Assembly (NCBI RefSeq): GCF_002150005.2
Contig: NZ_MSPP01000003.1
Span: 248,001 to 312,000 of the forward strand
Direction of reading: 5' to 3'
Length of the DNA stretch: 64,000 bases
Source of the DNA: Marivivens niveibacter
GTDB taxonomy: Bacteria > Pseudomonadota > Alphaproteobacteria > Rhodobacterales > Rhodobacteraceae
Part shown: piece by piece, positions 8,116 through 17,130 of the stretch
How positions within the stretch are numbered: the stretch's first letter is position 1
How the letters are laid out: every line of letters starts with the position of its first letter
Position numbers and translations under genes: made by a program
Notes under the pieces: generated by a model
Database searches by the model: none
What the model was told of the DNA's origin: nothing
What the model saw: only the letters and a program-made list of their open reading frames with translations

Positions 8116-9588
8116 TCAGACGTTTGTGCAGATGTATTTCAGTTCGAGGTAATCTTCGATCCCGTGGTGCGAACCTTCGCGGCCCAGACCCGATTGTTTG
8201 ACGCCGCCAAACGGGGCGACTTCGGTCGAAATGATGCCAGTGTTCACGCCCACGATGCCGTACTCCAGCGCCTCTTGCACTTTGATCACGCGGGATAGGT
8301 CGTTGGCATAGAAATAGGACGCCAGACCAAAGATCGTGTTGTTCGCCAGTTCGATCACTTCGTCTTCGTCTTTGAAACGGAATAGCGGCGCGAACGGGCC
8401 AAAGGTTTCTTCGGTCGCGACTTTCATATCGCTGGTCACGTCGCAAACGATGGTCGGTTCAAAGAACTGAGCGCCTTTGTCCGATGCTTTGCCGCCAGTG
8501 ATGACCTTGCCGCCTTTGGACAAGGCGTCTTCGATATGATCGCGGACTTTATCTAGCGCTTTGGGTTCGATCAGCGGGCCCAGATCGGTACCGTCGTCCA
8601 GACCATCGCCGACCTGCAGCGCCTCGACGGCCTCTTTTAGTTTCGCGCTGAATTCGTCGTAGACAGCGTCCTGCACATAGATGCGGTTCGCACAAACGCA
8701 GGTCTGGCCGTTGTTGCGGAATTTACAAGCAATCGCGCCTTGAACGGCGGCGTCGATATCGGCGTCATCGAATACGATAAATGGCGCGTTGCCGCCCAGT
8801 TCCATCGAACATTTCATCACCTGATCAGCGGCTTGACGCAGCAGAATGCGGCCCACTTCGGTTGATCCGGTAAAGGTCAGTTTGCGGACTTTTTGGTTTT
8901 CACAGAATTCTTTGCCGATGCCCGATGCGTCCTCGGACGTAATCACGCTGAATACGCCCGCAGGGATGCCAGCCTGTTCGGCCAGTTTCGCCATTGCCAG
9001 CGCGGACAGTGGCGTTTGCGATGCAGGGCGGATAACGAACGAACAGCCCGCTGCCAGCGCAGGGGCGACTTTGCGTGCGATCATCGCATTTGGGAAATTC
9101 CACGGGGTGATACCCGCCGCAACGCCGATGGGTTGTTTGATGACCGTAATGCGTTTGTCGGACATATGGCCCGGAATGGTTTCGCCATAAACGCGTTTAG
9201 CCTCTTCGCCGAACCATTCAACAAAGGACGAGCCATAGGCGACTTCGCCGCGGCTTTCGGCCAGCGGTTTGCCCTGTTCGGCGGTCATGATGATGGCCAG
9301 ATCCTCTTGGTTCTCCATCATCAGGTCGAACCATTTGCGCAGGATTTTCGCGCGGTCCTTGCCCGTCTTTTTGGCCCAGTCTTTTTGCGCGGTATAGGCC
9401 GCGTCAATCGCAGCGGCGCAATCGGCGCGGGGCAGGTCAGGGACTGATGCGATCACGTCGCCTCGGGCGGGGTTAATCACGTCAAAGGTTGCGCCGTTCG
9501 ACGCATCAATCCATGCGCCGTTCACGTAGGTCTGTTCACAAACCAGATCGGGATTTTTCAGCAGGGATTTCAGGTTGGTGGCGGTCAT
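8116..9588 (-). CDS. gabD: NAD(P)-dependent succinate-semialdehyde dehydrogenase
   Basis: 490 residues, full length for the aldehyde dehydrogenase superfamily. The active-site Glu lies in M-E-L-G-G-N-A-P and the catalytic Cys in N-N-G-Q-T-C-V-C; the Rossmann region has F-T-G-S-T-E-V-G. The C-terminal F-G-G-V-K-Q-S-G-L-G-R-E-G-S-x-x-G-I-E-D-Y-L motif is typical of GabD. It oxidises succinate semialdehyde to succinate at the end of GABA degradation. No gabT lies next to it. Substrate assignment within the superfamily is good but not certain. Confidence 0.9.
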   Translation of the reverse strand: MTATNLKSLLKNPDLVCEQTYVNGAWIDASNGATFDVINPARGDVIASVPDLPRADCAAAIDAAYTAQKDWAKKTGKDRAKILRKWFDLMMENQEDLAIIMTAEQGKPLAESRGEVAYGSSFVEWFGEEAKRVYGETIPGHMSDKRITVIKQPIGVAAGITPWNFPNAMIARKVAPALAAGCSFVIRPASQTPLSALAMAKLAEQAGIPAGVFSVITSEDASGIGKEFCENQKVRKLTFTGSTEVGRILLRQAADQVMKCSMELGGNAPFIVFDDADIDAAVQGAIACKFRNNGQTCVCANRIYVQDAVYDEFSAKLKEAVEALQVGDGLDDGTDLGPLIEPKALDKVRDHIEDALSKGGKVITGGKASDKGAQFFEPTIVCDVTSDMKVATEETFGPFAPLFRFKDEDEVIELANNTIFGLASYFYANDLSRVIKVQEALEYGIVGVNTGIISTEVAPFGGVKQSGLGREGSHHGIEDYLELKYICTNV

Positions 9589-9657
9589 CGGGCTCTCCGT
9601 CTGGAAATTTGATCATATTTCAAACATGGGGGCGCCAGATCGTAAAGCCCCTTTCGT

Positions 9658-10089
9658 CTATTGCGGCAAAGGAACCAGCTGAGCGCCCAAATATTCTAAC
9701 TTAGGTGTGTCATCCAATTCATAAGGAAAGCCACCAAAGGCATATTCGGACATCACAACAATGGAATTCCGCGCGCCGATCCGGCGGCGCAGACGTTCCT
9801 GTTCGGCAGGAGAGAAAAACTCAGCCAACACCACAGGAACCGCGTTCGCATATCCGGTCGCGACATAGGTGGTATCCACAAAAGCGCCCGGTAAATCCAC
9901 GTTGATTGGTTCGGGGGTATCGTCGTCGGGGCTATCGAAACAATAGGCCAAAAGAGCCTCTTCGGTGTCGAAATTTCCGGCAAAGATATGGACGCGCGTC
10001 ATGCCTTCGGGGATCGACGGATGGTCGTCTGTGTCGTCATTATCGCTGGGCATAGCGGGGTCAAACAGGCTGCGCCAAATGCTAAGCAT
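9658..10089 (-). CDS. Hypothetical protein, possibly immunity-protein-22-like
   Basis: 143 residues. AGGAACC precedes the ATG at 10089. After a short acidic leader, the sequence T-R-V-H-I-F-A-G-N-F-D-T-E-E-A-L-L-A-Y resembles the start of the Imm22 (DUF4284) family, and the C-terminus has the Y-A-F-G-G-F-P-Y-E pattern. The family call is from memory and only moderate. It is the last gene of a three-gene unit with a TetR regulator and a degenerate SDR, and no toxin gene is adjacent. If it is a true immunity protein it would be an orphan. Confidence 0.6.
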   Translation of the reverse strand: MLSIWRSLFDPAMPSDNDDTDDHPSIPEGMTRVHIFAGNFDTEEALLAYCFDSPDDDTPEPINVDLPGAFVDTTYVATGYANAVPVVLAEFFSPAEQERLRRRIGARNSIVVMSEYAFGGFPYELDDTPKLEYLGAQLVPLPQ

Positions 10090-10097
10090 GATGGTTC

Positions 10098-10682
10098 CTA
10101 TCCCTGTGCGCTACCGCTCAATGATGATAGCGTCGCATCCAAATCTGTGTCCGCATCAATCTGCACGTATTCAAACGTGATGTCATCTGCCAAAGGATCA
10201 TTCGCCATTGCATCCAGTGCATTGCGCACAAACGCCGCGCTGGCGTTTGCCCATACATCGCCTTGCGCGGGGGAATTCGTCAGTACCGCGATTTTCCCGC
10301 CATTTGCGGCTGCCATTCCCGGTACGAAATGCCGTCCGATCATGTAAACGGGGCGCAATTGCGATTGTGTCAGCGCGTCGAAATGCGCAACGGGGACGGC
10401 AAAGCCCTGACGCATGGGGCCATCCGATAAGCAAATGATGATATCAATATCGCCCAGCTGATCGGCCAGATCATATGCCAGACCAGCGGCGCTACCGTTG
10501 TCGGCCAAATCGCCCGCCATCGAAATCCCATCGGTTCCCGTGACGACAGATTTAGCCGCTTCTCCGTCTGGATCAACGGCCGCGAACTTGATGCCGAATT
10601 GGTGTAAAGCTGTTGCGATTTTTGGCGCGACATCAGACGTCGCCCCGTAAAGGACTGCAGTAGAAATTTTCGAATTGGTCAT
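10098..10682 (-). CDS. Degenerate SDR-like Rossmann protein
   Basis: 194 residues from the ATG at 10682, four bases after the TetR stop; a longer frame would overlap TetR. The N-terminus has a Rossmann-like strand-loop with a modified glycine motif (Y-G-A-T-S-D-V), the middle has D-I-D-I-I-I-C-L-S-D where SDRs have N-N-A-G, and the later region has A-N-A-S-A-A-F-V-R-N where the catalytic Y-x-x-x-K is expected. The missing Tyr/Lys pair suggests it is not an active oxidoreductase. It is co-transcribed with TetR and the following small gene. Function unknown. Confidence 0.65.
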   Translation of the reverse strand: MTNSKISTAVLYGATSDVAPKIATALHQFGIKFAAVDPDGEAAKSVVTGTDGISMAGDLADNGSAAGLAYDLADQLGDIDIIICLSDGPMRQGFAVPVAHFDALTQSQLRPVYMIGRHFVPGMAAANGGKIAVLTNSPAQGDVWANASAAFVRNALDAMANDPLADDITFEYVQIDADTDLDATLSSLSGSAQG

Positions 10683-10686
10683 CAGG

Positions 10687-11304
10687 CTATTTTGACTTTT
10701 TGCCGCCTTTATCTTTTTTGTTTTTCTTATCCGTCTGCGCATTGTCATTTTTTGACGGTTTCAAACCTTGCCATGCAGCATTGGCCAAAGTCGCTGCCAG
10801 ATCATCGTTTTTACCCGCGCTGGATTCCAGATAGTGGTCCGCAGGCCCGAAAATCAGGGCCGATGCCACGGACCAGTCAACATCCTGAATGCCACCGTCA
10901 TTGACCCAAGTTTGGAAAATTGCCGCGCATTCCCGCATCTGTGTTTCGATTTCCACGGTCAGCGGGGCAAAGTCAGGGTCGGATTTCGATCGCATCATTA
11001 GATCGCGGTGGAACCGATATAGATCGGGGTTGGACCAGCCCCAATTCAGGTAATGTTCGATCAGCGCGGCGATGGCCTTGCGGGGTTTGTTCGATGCGTT
11101 GGCCATCACTGTTGCGAAATCTTCGGGCTGGCCATCCATCCAGATTTCATAGGCTATGGCTGCTTTGCCCGAAAACGCGTGATAAATTGACCCCACCGTT
11201 GATCCGCTTTTGCGTCCGATCTGGGTGATCGTCGTCGCCGCATATCCGTTTTCTAAAAAACCTGCTAAAGCAGCGGATTTAATTGCGGTTCTTCGATCAG
11301 TCAT
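10687..11304 (-). CDS. TetR/AcrR family transcriptional regulator
   Basis: 205 residues. The N-terminal HTH (about 1-50) has the classic pattern A-A-L-A-G-F-L-E-N-G-Y-A-A-T-T-I-T-Q-I then G-S-T-V-G-S-I-Y-H-A-F. The C-terminal ligand domain diverges, and the protein ends with a strongly basic Lys/Gly tail of about 15 residues, unusual for the family. It heads a unit with the SDR-like and Imm22-like genes and is divergent from the L,D-transpeptidase gene across 170 bases. It may control either or both directions. Confidence 0.9.
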   Translation of the reverse strand: MTDRRTAIKSAALAGFLENGYAATTITQIGRKSGSTVGSIYHAFSGKAAIAYEIWMDGQPEDFATVMANASNKPRKAIAALIEHYLNWGWSNPDLYRFHRDLMMRSKSDPDFAPLTVEIETQMRECAAIFQTWVNDGGIQDVDWSVASALIFGPADHYLESSAGKNDDLAATLANAAWQGLKPSKNDNAQTDKKNKKDKGGKKSK

Positions 11305-11474
11305 TGCGGCCTCGTTAACGTTTCAGGGTCACGATACGCAGGCAACACCGCAGATCACAGTGTTTTTTCGCCCTGTTTGTCCTTTTGGTCACATATCTGT
11401 GCAATCTTTTTCAGAGATTTGCGATTTTGACCTTGGGTGCTAAGTGTCTGGGCAGAAAATATTGGATTTATGTA

Positions 11475-12317
11475 ATGCGACCTTTGGCTTTTGTGTCTAT
11501 TCGTTCGGTTTTCGCGCTATTCGGGCTTTTGGCTTTGGTTGCGTGTCAGCAAGAAGAACCAATTGAAACCGCACCGCCCGAACCTGTTATCGTTCCGGGT
11601 TATGACACGATCATCGATAACGGCTATGCCCTGCCGGCGATTGATGCGTCCTATCTGGCAGAGCCTAACCGCCGGGTTCTGGTTTATTATTCGGGTGACG
11701 AAGAGCCCGGTACGATCGAAGTCGATATTTACGCCAAATTCCTCTACTGGATCATGGACGACGGGACCGCGTGGCGTTACCCGATCGCTGTTGGCCGTTT
11801 GGGTCGCGCGATCCGTGGCGACACTGTCATCCGCCGCAAAGTTGAATGGCCGGGCTGGACGCCAACCGCAAATATGCTGCGCACCGAACCCGACGTCTAT
11901 GGCGATTTCGCGGGTGGTATTCCTGGCGGGCTGCGCAGCCCACTGGGCGCGCGGGCTCTGTATTTGTATCAGGGAGGCCGCGACACCTATTACCGTATCC
12001 ACGGCACGAATGATCTAGCGTCCATCGGTAATTCTGGTTCGGCTGGCTGTATCCGTATGTTCAACCACGACATCATTCATCTGTTCGACATGGTTCCGCT
12101 GGGCACTGACGTCGTGATGCGCAGCGAAGAAGATTCGATCCGTATCGAAGATGAATTTTATGATCGCGGTATCGAACTGCCAGCCACGCACATTGATCCC
12201 GATGATATCTATGGCGAAGACGCAGTTTTGGCAGACCGCCCGATCGCTGAGATTTTGGCTGATCAATTGGCGCCCGCCGAGGAACAAGACGCCGAAGAGC
12301 CGCAAGAAGACGTTTAA
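11475..12317 (+). CDS. Lipoprotein L,D-transpeptidase (YkuD domain)
   Basis: 280 residues from the ATG at 11475. The N-terminus is a lipoprotein signal with lipobox L-V-A-C, cleavage before Cys near residue 25. The YkuD domain (about 75-215) carries the catalytic motif H-G-T-N near residue 176 and S-A-G-C-I-R-M near residue 192 with the active Cys. Such enzymes make 3-3 peptidoglycan crosslinks or attach proteins to the wall. The C-terminus is acidic. It has its own terminator and a divergent TetR gene upstream. The exact reaction cannot be assigned. Confidence 0.92.
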   Translation: MRPLAFVSIRSVFALFGLLALVACQQEEPIETAPPEPVIVPGYDTIIDNGYALPAIDASYLAEPNRRVLVYYSGDEEPGTIEVDIYAKFLYWIMDDGTAWRYPIAVGRLGRAIRGDTVIRRKVEWPGWTPTANMLRTEPDVYGDFAGGIPGGLRSPLGARALYLYQGGRDTYYRIHGTNDLASIGNSGSAGCIRMFNHDIIHLFDMVPLGTDVVMRSEEDSIRIEDEFYDRGIELPATHIDPDDIYGEDAVLADRPIAEILADQLAPAEEQDAEEPQEDV

Positions 12318-12323
12318 AAGATG

Positions 12324-12356
12324 AAGAGGCAAGGAATTTTGTCCTTGCCTCTTTGT
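12324..12356 (+). terminator. Rho-independent terminator
   Basis: A 12-base perfect stem AAGAGGCAAGGA/TCCTTGCCTCTT (12324-12335 and 12342-12353) with a six-base loop follows the L,D-transpeptidase stop by six bases. It separates that gene from the operon starting at 12411. Confidence 0.85.
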
Positions 12357-12410
12357 TACAACCGTAGGCTTTACTACATCTGGATTAGATTTGATTGATA
12401 CAGGTGTAAT

Positions 12411-13490
12411 ATGTCCAATTTCGACGCGCAAATTCGTGAATCTCAGGCCCAAGTCGCAGAGGCGCAGTCAAAAATTTCTGAGCTGACCTCGCGGATCGAA
12501 GGTGCGCGCGCGAAAATGGCAACGGGTACCGATGTCACCGTTGATATCGAAAACGCCACACTGGACGACGTTCATGCCCATACAGAGGCGATGAACGCCA
12601 ACATCGCCGAACTGATTATGGGTTTGGATGATGTCACCGCTGGTTTCCAATCTGATTTTGATGAAATGCGTTCGAAAACCGCGATGGAGAAATTTGTCGG
12701 TATCTTTTCACGCGGCAAATCTGAATCCATGCGTCAGGAACGTATGCGGACCGCGTCGATTGATGACAAATTGCAGGACCTGATCGCCAAATCGAACACC
12801 ATCCAGCAGTTGCTAGAGGGCCAGTTGGCCATTCTGAACGACCAAAAAACCAAGGTGGATGACAACCTGAAATCCACGCTGGATGAACGCGAATTCACTG
12901 TTCAGGAACTAGAAAAAGTGCGCGCCGATATTCTTGCGATGGACCCGAAAATCATCGAACTGGAAAACAAAATTGCCGTTGAAACCGATGCGGCTGCGCG
13001 TACGGCGCTGGAAACGCAACTGGCGGATTTGAACGCGCAATACAACGAATTGGTTCAGACCGAACAGGTCAAACTGGCGAAGTCCCAGACGCTGGAACGT
13101 TATATCGAAAAGGGCAAAACTTGGCTGGATTCGCTGCAAAATCAGGCCGCAACGCAGATGGTTTTGATCAACAAACTGATGACCGACACCAAACAGCGTG
13201 TCGTTCTGTATGATGCCCTGACCAAATCGTTGAAAACCGCCCAGCAGCAGGACATCGCCCACCGCATCAACGAAATCGGCGTTCAAACGGATAAAGAGGC
13301 GCAGCAAGCCATGGCCGCGATTGGCTCTGCCACGAATTCGCGCATGGCCGACATGCTAGAGGCCCACGAAGACCACATGGTTTTCGCCCGTAAGGTGCTA
13401 GAGGAAAAGGCAAAAGCCGACGAACGTTTCCTGCGCCGTTTCCAAAAGATCGTCGAAAAGCACGACAAAAACGCCTATGGTCAGCAGTAA
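12411..13490 (+). CDS. Coiled-coil protein, first gene of AAA+ operon
   Basis: 359 residues, almost entirely helical and predicted coiled coil, with heptad-like runs over residues 1-60 and 110-330. There is no signal peptide and no membrane helix. A short conserved-looking segment K-F-V-G-I-F-S-R-G-K lies near residue 98. The overall look recalls TelA-type toxic-anion-resistance proteins, but I cannot identify a diagnostic motif, so this is only a suggestion. It starts 54 bases after a terminator and is followed after 15 bases by the next gene, so it likely heads a long operon with an AAA+ ATPase. A scaffold or adaptor role is inferred. Confidence 0.8.
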   Translation: MSNFDAQIRESQAQVAEAQSKISELTSRIEGARAKMATGTDVTVDIENATLDDVHAHTEAMNANIAELIMGLDDVTAGFQSDFDEMRSKTAMEKFVGIFSRGKSESMRQERMRTASIDDKLQDLIAKSNTIQQLLEGQLAILNDQKTKVDDNLKSTLDEREFTVQELEKVRADILAMDPKIIELENKIAVETDAAARTALETQLADLNAQYNELVQTEQVKLAKSQTLERYIEKGKTWLDSLQNQAATQMVLINKLMTDTKQRVVLYDALTKSLKTAQQQDIAHRINEIGVQTDKEAQQAMAAIGSATNSRMADMLEAHEDHMVFARKVLEEKAKADERFLRRFQKIVEKHDKNAYGQQ

Positions 13491-13505
13491 CCGATAGGGG
13501 ACTGC

Positions 13506-14633
13506 ATGACCGACGCAAAATCCGACCTGACGCTGGATCATTTCCAGCTAGAGGACACCCGCATCACGCGGCGCTATTTTGACAAATTCCAGAAAATCAC
13601 TGGCTATTTGGGCAAAGTCGCCGCCGTGATGGAGGTAGAGGGTCGTTACAAACGCCACGAAATCGATGTGATTGCCCGCTATCTGGTGGCGCTGAACCTG
13701 TCGTTTCGGGCTTTGCGGTACAAATACCTGTTTTCGGGTCGGTTTGCGCATGCGGGGAACCTGACCTTTGACCGCATCGAAAGCGGCTTTCCCGTTTATC
13801 CCGAACTGCTGGAAATGGCGAATGACGCGCAGCAGGCGCAGCGCCATTTGGACGGGATCCCGTCCGAGGCAGAGCTGAAGGACCAAATGGTTCGCCAAAT
13901 CCTGACCGATCAGGCGATCCCGACGAAACTGCAATACGCGCTGTCTCAGCGGATGTATTATCAGGAACTGGCGCGAGGCGGATTGTTTTGGTCGCGCAAT
14001 GATCCCGATGTGATTTGGCGCGGGGATCGTGATGGGCGGCGTAAATACCTGATCCACTGGGCCGTCTACGACAGCCAGATCAACCTGCCGACCATCTATC
14101 TGATGGAAGTCGAAGACAGCGGAAAAATCGGCTTGCCCAAAGACGAACGCCGCTGGCCCGAGGTGATGCAGCACCTGATGGCGCAATCGGTCGGCGGGCT
14201 GAAACTGCTGACAATTGCCAAAGGTTTCGACGAAGATTTCGACGATCTGCACCCCAAACGTCTGCGCCGCATTCACATCGGCCCGATGTATTCCCACGCG
14301 TTTACCCAACAATCCGGCCCCCTGCGCGAAGTGTTGAAAAAGGCCAAATCGCCCGTAGGCGAAGATTGGGCGCTAGTTTGGACCGAAGAGGATCTGAAAT
14401 CCGAACGGGTCGAGGATGTGAAATCGGGCTGGTTTGGCCGCGTTGAACGTCAGATTTTCGCTCTGGACCCGTTTGCGGGGCGTGGTGCGGATACGGGCGC
14501 GACGTCAATGGCGCGGTCGATCATTATGCCTGAACGGCCCTATCAGGCGCTGGCCGAATTGAACCCCGCGGGTTTCGGGGATGTACGTAAATTTGTGGTC
14601 AGCCCTACGGGCCGCGTGTTGAGTTATAGGTAG
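13506..14633 (+). CDS. Unknown protein, second gene of AAA+ operon
   Basis: 375 residues, not recognised. There is no signal peptide or membrane segment. The first 140 residues are helical with many Arg/Tyr/Leu (Y-F-D-K-F-Q-K-I-T-G-Y-L-G-K). The middle has a beta-rich segment with H-W-A-V-Y-D-S-Q-I-N-L-P-T-I-Y-L-M-E-V-E-D near residue 185. The C-terminus ends V-S-P-T-G-R-V-L-S-Y. It lies three bases before the AAA+ ATPase gene, so tight co-expression is expected; it may be a partner of the ATPase. No nuclease, protease or transferase motif is visible. Confidence 0.82.
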   Translation: MTDAKSDLTLDHFQLEDTRITRRYFDKFQKITGYLGKVAAVMEVEGRYKRHEIDVIARYLVALNLSFRALRYKYLFSGRFAHAGNLTFDRIESGFPVYPELLEMANDAQQAQRHLDGIPSEAELKDQMVRQILTDQAIPTKLQYALSQRMYYQELARGGLFWSRNDPDVIWRGDRDGRRKYLIHWAVYDSQINLPTIYLMEVEDSGKIGLPKDERRWPEVMQHLMAQSVGGLKLLTIAKGFDEDFDDLHPKRLRRIHIGPMYSHAFTQQSGPLREVLKKAKSPVGEDWALVWTEEDLKSERVEDVKSGWFGRVERQIFALDPFAGRGADTGATSMARSIIMPERPYQALAELNPAGFGDVRKFVVSPTGRVLSYR

Positions 14634-14636
14634 AAC

Positions 14637-16565
14637 ATGAGCCAGAACACCGGACAGATGGAACTGCGCGAAGCGGACATTCGCAAACATTACCCTGCTG
14701 CGCTGGCGCTATTGCAGGGGTTCGATCACGCCCCGCGCATCGGCAAACCTGTGGCGTCTTTGCCCGAACGGTCCCCTGGCATCGGCGCACGCCGTGCGTT
14801 TCGGGCCACGACACCGGGTTTGGCTGCGTCTCGGTCCACCCGAAACGAAGGCGTGCACCTGATCGAAACGATCGAAGAGCTGAATTCAAACGACGGCCTG
14901 ATTTCGCCCGCGCAGTCGGCGGTTCTAAACGCCCTGCGCCGTGCGATTGCGGTTGCCCGCGCCGTTGGGGATCAGTTCGCCGAAATTAGCGGATTGGCCG
15001 ATCTGAAACGCGCCAATCTACAGGGCGGTATGGCCCCGTCAAAATCCGTTGAATTCGCCGAAGCGTTATCCGCCGAAGCTTTGGCCAGCTTGCACGTATT
15101 CGGGTCGTTCCTGACTTTTGCCTTGGCCGACCGCGTATCGGACGTGACCGTCGATCAGCCCGATGTGGTCGAGGTGCTGACCGAAAACGCGCTGCTGGGG
15201 ATGCAGGGCGCACTGTGGGAACTGGAGCGCCAGATCGAAGGCCGCGAAGACAGCGACGAGCATCTGGTCGCCCGCGTTGTCAGCTTTGCCGAAGTGTTAA
15301 TGGAAAAGGTCGCCGCCCGCGCCGCCAACGCGCCGCGATTGGGCGCCTTTGTTGACGGTAGCTGGCGCACGGATGACGGATTTACCGTGAACGGTTTCAC
15401 CGCCGCCCGCGCTGCGAAATCAACGACCCTGACGATGCAGTTCAAAAAACCGCACGAAGTCGTCGGTAACCACATCGCCAAATATCAGGCGATGAAATTG
15501 GCCAAAATGCTGATGGCCTATGACTTTGATCGCAAAATGAACCCGTTCGCGGATCTGGGCGGTTTCATCTTTACCTTTATGGGGGATGGCGCACCGGGGA
15601 CGGGCAAGACCACTCTGATCCAGATGATGGCGGGGATGGTACATGATTATTGCCAGATCGCGGGCTATCCGTTCCGGTATCAGAATTTCGGCATCGACAA
15701 TATTGACAGCTATCAGGGCAAATCGGGCCAGAATGCCAAGGCGTTCATCAACACCGTTCTGGACCCATCCGTCATCGGGTTTGGGACGATTGATGATATC
15801 GACCAGATCGCAGGCAAACGCGGCGACCGTCAATCCAGCGCGGGCCAGCAAGAGGTCACCGCCGTGTTTATGGAGGCATTCGCGGGTGCCAACACCGTCG
15901 TGCGCGGCAACTGTACCTTTGGGATGTTTTCGAACTTTCCTGAAAACGTGGATGATGCGCTGCGCCAGCGGGCAGGGGCGCGGTTTTTGGTGGACGGCCC
16001 CCAAACGCGCGAAGATTACATCGACATCTTGTCGTTGCTATTGGCCAAAAATCACGACATCCCGTTGGGCCAGCACGATCTGTTTTCTGCACAGCAAATC
16101 AAACGCGCCGTGGCCCGCAGTTTTGAATCTCACAACCGCCCGAAAGAGGCGCGGTTGGAACAGGTCTTTGACCGACTGCACGGCCAGATCGGCCAGCCTG
16201 ATACCATCGCCAAATTGGGCGCATATCTAAAAGCGATCCAAGAGGCCGATCATCGGTTCACGGGCCGCGCGATCAAAAACATCACGGATGCTGTCAAAGT
16301 CCGCGCGATGGATTTCGAACTGCCCGACGAATGGATGGAAAATCCCGAACTGTTCTTGCGCAAAGATTACGACACCAAACGCAACATGATTTCCGATCTG
16401 CGCCAGCCGATCACCACCGACATGGTGCTGCAGGAAATCAACCGCTACGCCGATAGCGAATTCCGCTACGCAGGCAAATCCGATGAAGCCGCAATCGAAC
16501 AAATGGTCCGCGATCTGCGCCTATCCGAAGAGGCAAAGCGCCGTTACTTAGAGGGCAAGGTATGA
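14637..16565 (+). CDS. AAA+ ATPase with long N-terminal domain
   Basis: 642 residues. The first 310 or so are a helical domain of unknown type; the AAA+ core follows. Walker A is GAPGTGKT at residues 318-325, Walker B is the I-D-D-I-D segment at about 385-389, and a sensor-1-like F-S-N-F-P-E-N is followed by D-D-A-L-R-Q-R-A-G-A-R-F, which supplies candidate arginine fingers as in the classic (FtsH/VPS4-like) clade. A helical C-terminal region of about 150 residues completes it. There is no membrane helix and no protease motif, so an unfolding or remodelling role is more likely than proteolysis. It overlaps the next membrane-protein gene by four bases. Confidence 0.88.
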   Translation: MSQNTGQMELREADIRKHYPAALALLQGFDHAPRIGKPVASLPERSPGIGARRAFRATTPGLAASRSTRNEGVHLIETIEELNSNDGLISPAQSAVLNALRRAIAVARAVGDQFAEISGLADLKRANLQGGMAPSKSVEFAEALSAEALASLHVFGSFLTFALADRVSDVTVDQPDVVEVLTENALLGMQGALWELERQIEGREDSDEHLVARVVSFAEVLMEKVAARAANAPRLGAFVDGSWRTDDGFTVNGFTAARAAKSTTLTMQFKKPHEVVGNHIAKYQAMKLAKMLMAYDFDRKMNPFADLGGFIFTFMGDGAPGTGKTTLIQMMAGMVHDYCQIAGYPFRYQNFGIDNIDSYQGKSGQNAKAFINTVLDPSVIGFGTIDDIDQIAGKRGDRQSSAGQQEVTAVFMEAFAGANTVVRGNCTFGMFSNFPENVDDALRQRAGARFLVDGPQTREDYIDILSLLLAKNHDIPLGQHDLFSAQQIKRAVARSFESHNRPKEARLEQVFDRLHGQIGQPDTIAKLGAYLKAIQEADHRFTGRAIKNITDAVKVRAMDFELPDEWMENPELFLRKDYDTKRNMISDLRQPITTDMVLQEINRYADSEFRYAGKSDEAAIEQMVRDLRLSEEAKRRYLEGKV

Positions 16566-16888
16566 ACATTTTCATCCCCGCAGTGATCTTGGCGCTGATC
16601 GGCTGGTTCGTGCCGCGTGTTTTGGGGAAACTCCTACCCGAAGGCGTCCGCCCGCTGTTGTTGAACGCTCTGCTATCCACGTTGATCATGGGCTGTCTGG
16701 GGATCGTATATTTCATGGTCCTATACGTGATCCAAGGCATGCCGCTGTCGGCGATGCTGATGGACGGGGTGGGGCCTGCGATCGGATATTTCGGACGGTT
16801 GTCCATGATCTCGGCCCTGATCTGGGCGCCGATTATGATTTTGTCGCTGGCGGGATTGCCGCGCAAATGGACGAAAGAGGTGTGGTGA
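16562..16888 (+). CDS. Small membrane protein, three helices
   Basis: 108 residues with three predicted membrane helices (about 2-21, 34-58, 68-98) and a short basic C-terminal tail. It overlaps the ATPase gene by four bases (ATGA) and the next gene by one base, so translation is coupled on both sides. Not a recognised family. It could anchor the cytoplasmic ATPase complex at the membrane, which is inferred only from gene order. Confidence 0.75.
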   Translation: MNIFIPAVILALIGWFVPRVLGKLLPEGVRPLLLNALLSTLIMGCLGIVYFMVLYVIQGMPLSAMLMDGVGPAIGYFGRLSMISALIWAPIMILSLAGLPRKWTKEVW

Positions 16889-17130
16889 TGAAACGGGTTG
16901 CTACCCCCTTTATCGCGGCTCTTGTGACCGCTTTTGGTATCGCAACGGCGATGACCATTCAGATGTGCGGTGTCAAAGGCCTGATTTCCCCCATGACCGA
17001 CGGCATCTGCGCCGCGACAGACACCCCAGCCGAAGTGTTTTCAGCCTTTTTGGTGTTGGGATGTTTCGCGGGCATGTTCATTTTGGCGATCTGGGTCGGT
17101 ATCTTGCTTTTTCGCGATAGGGGGCAGTGA
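16888..17130 (+). CDS. Small membrane protein, two helices
   Basis: 80 residues from the ATG at 16888, which overlaps the preceding stop (TGATG); a start 21 bases earlier is possible. Two hydrophobic segments (about 6-25 and 50-75) flank a loop with three Cys in all (M-C-G-V-K-G, G-I-C-A-A and a later L-G-C-F). The loop Cys pair could form a disulfide if periplasmic. Four-base overlap with the next gene. Family not recognised. Confidence 0.72.
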   Translation: MKRVATPFIAALVTAFGIATAMTIQMCGVKGLISPMTDGICAATDTPAEVFSAFLVLGCFAGMFILAIWVGILLFRDRGQ

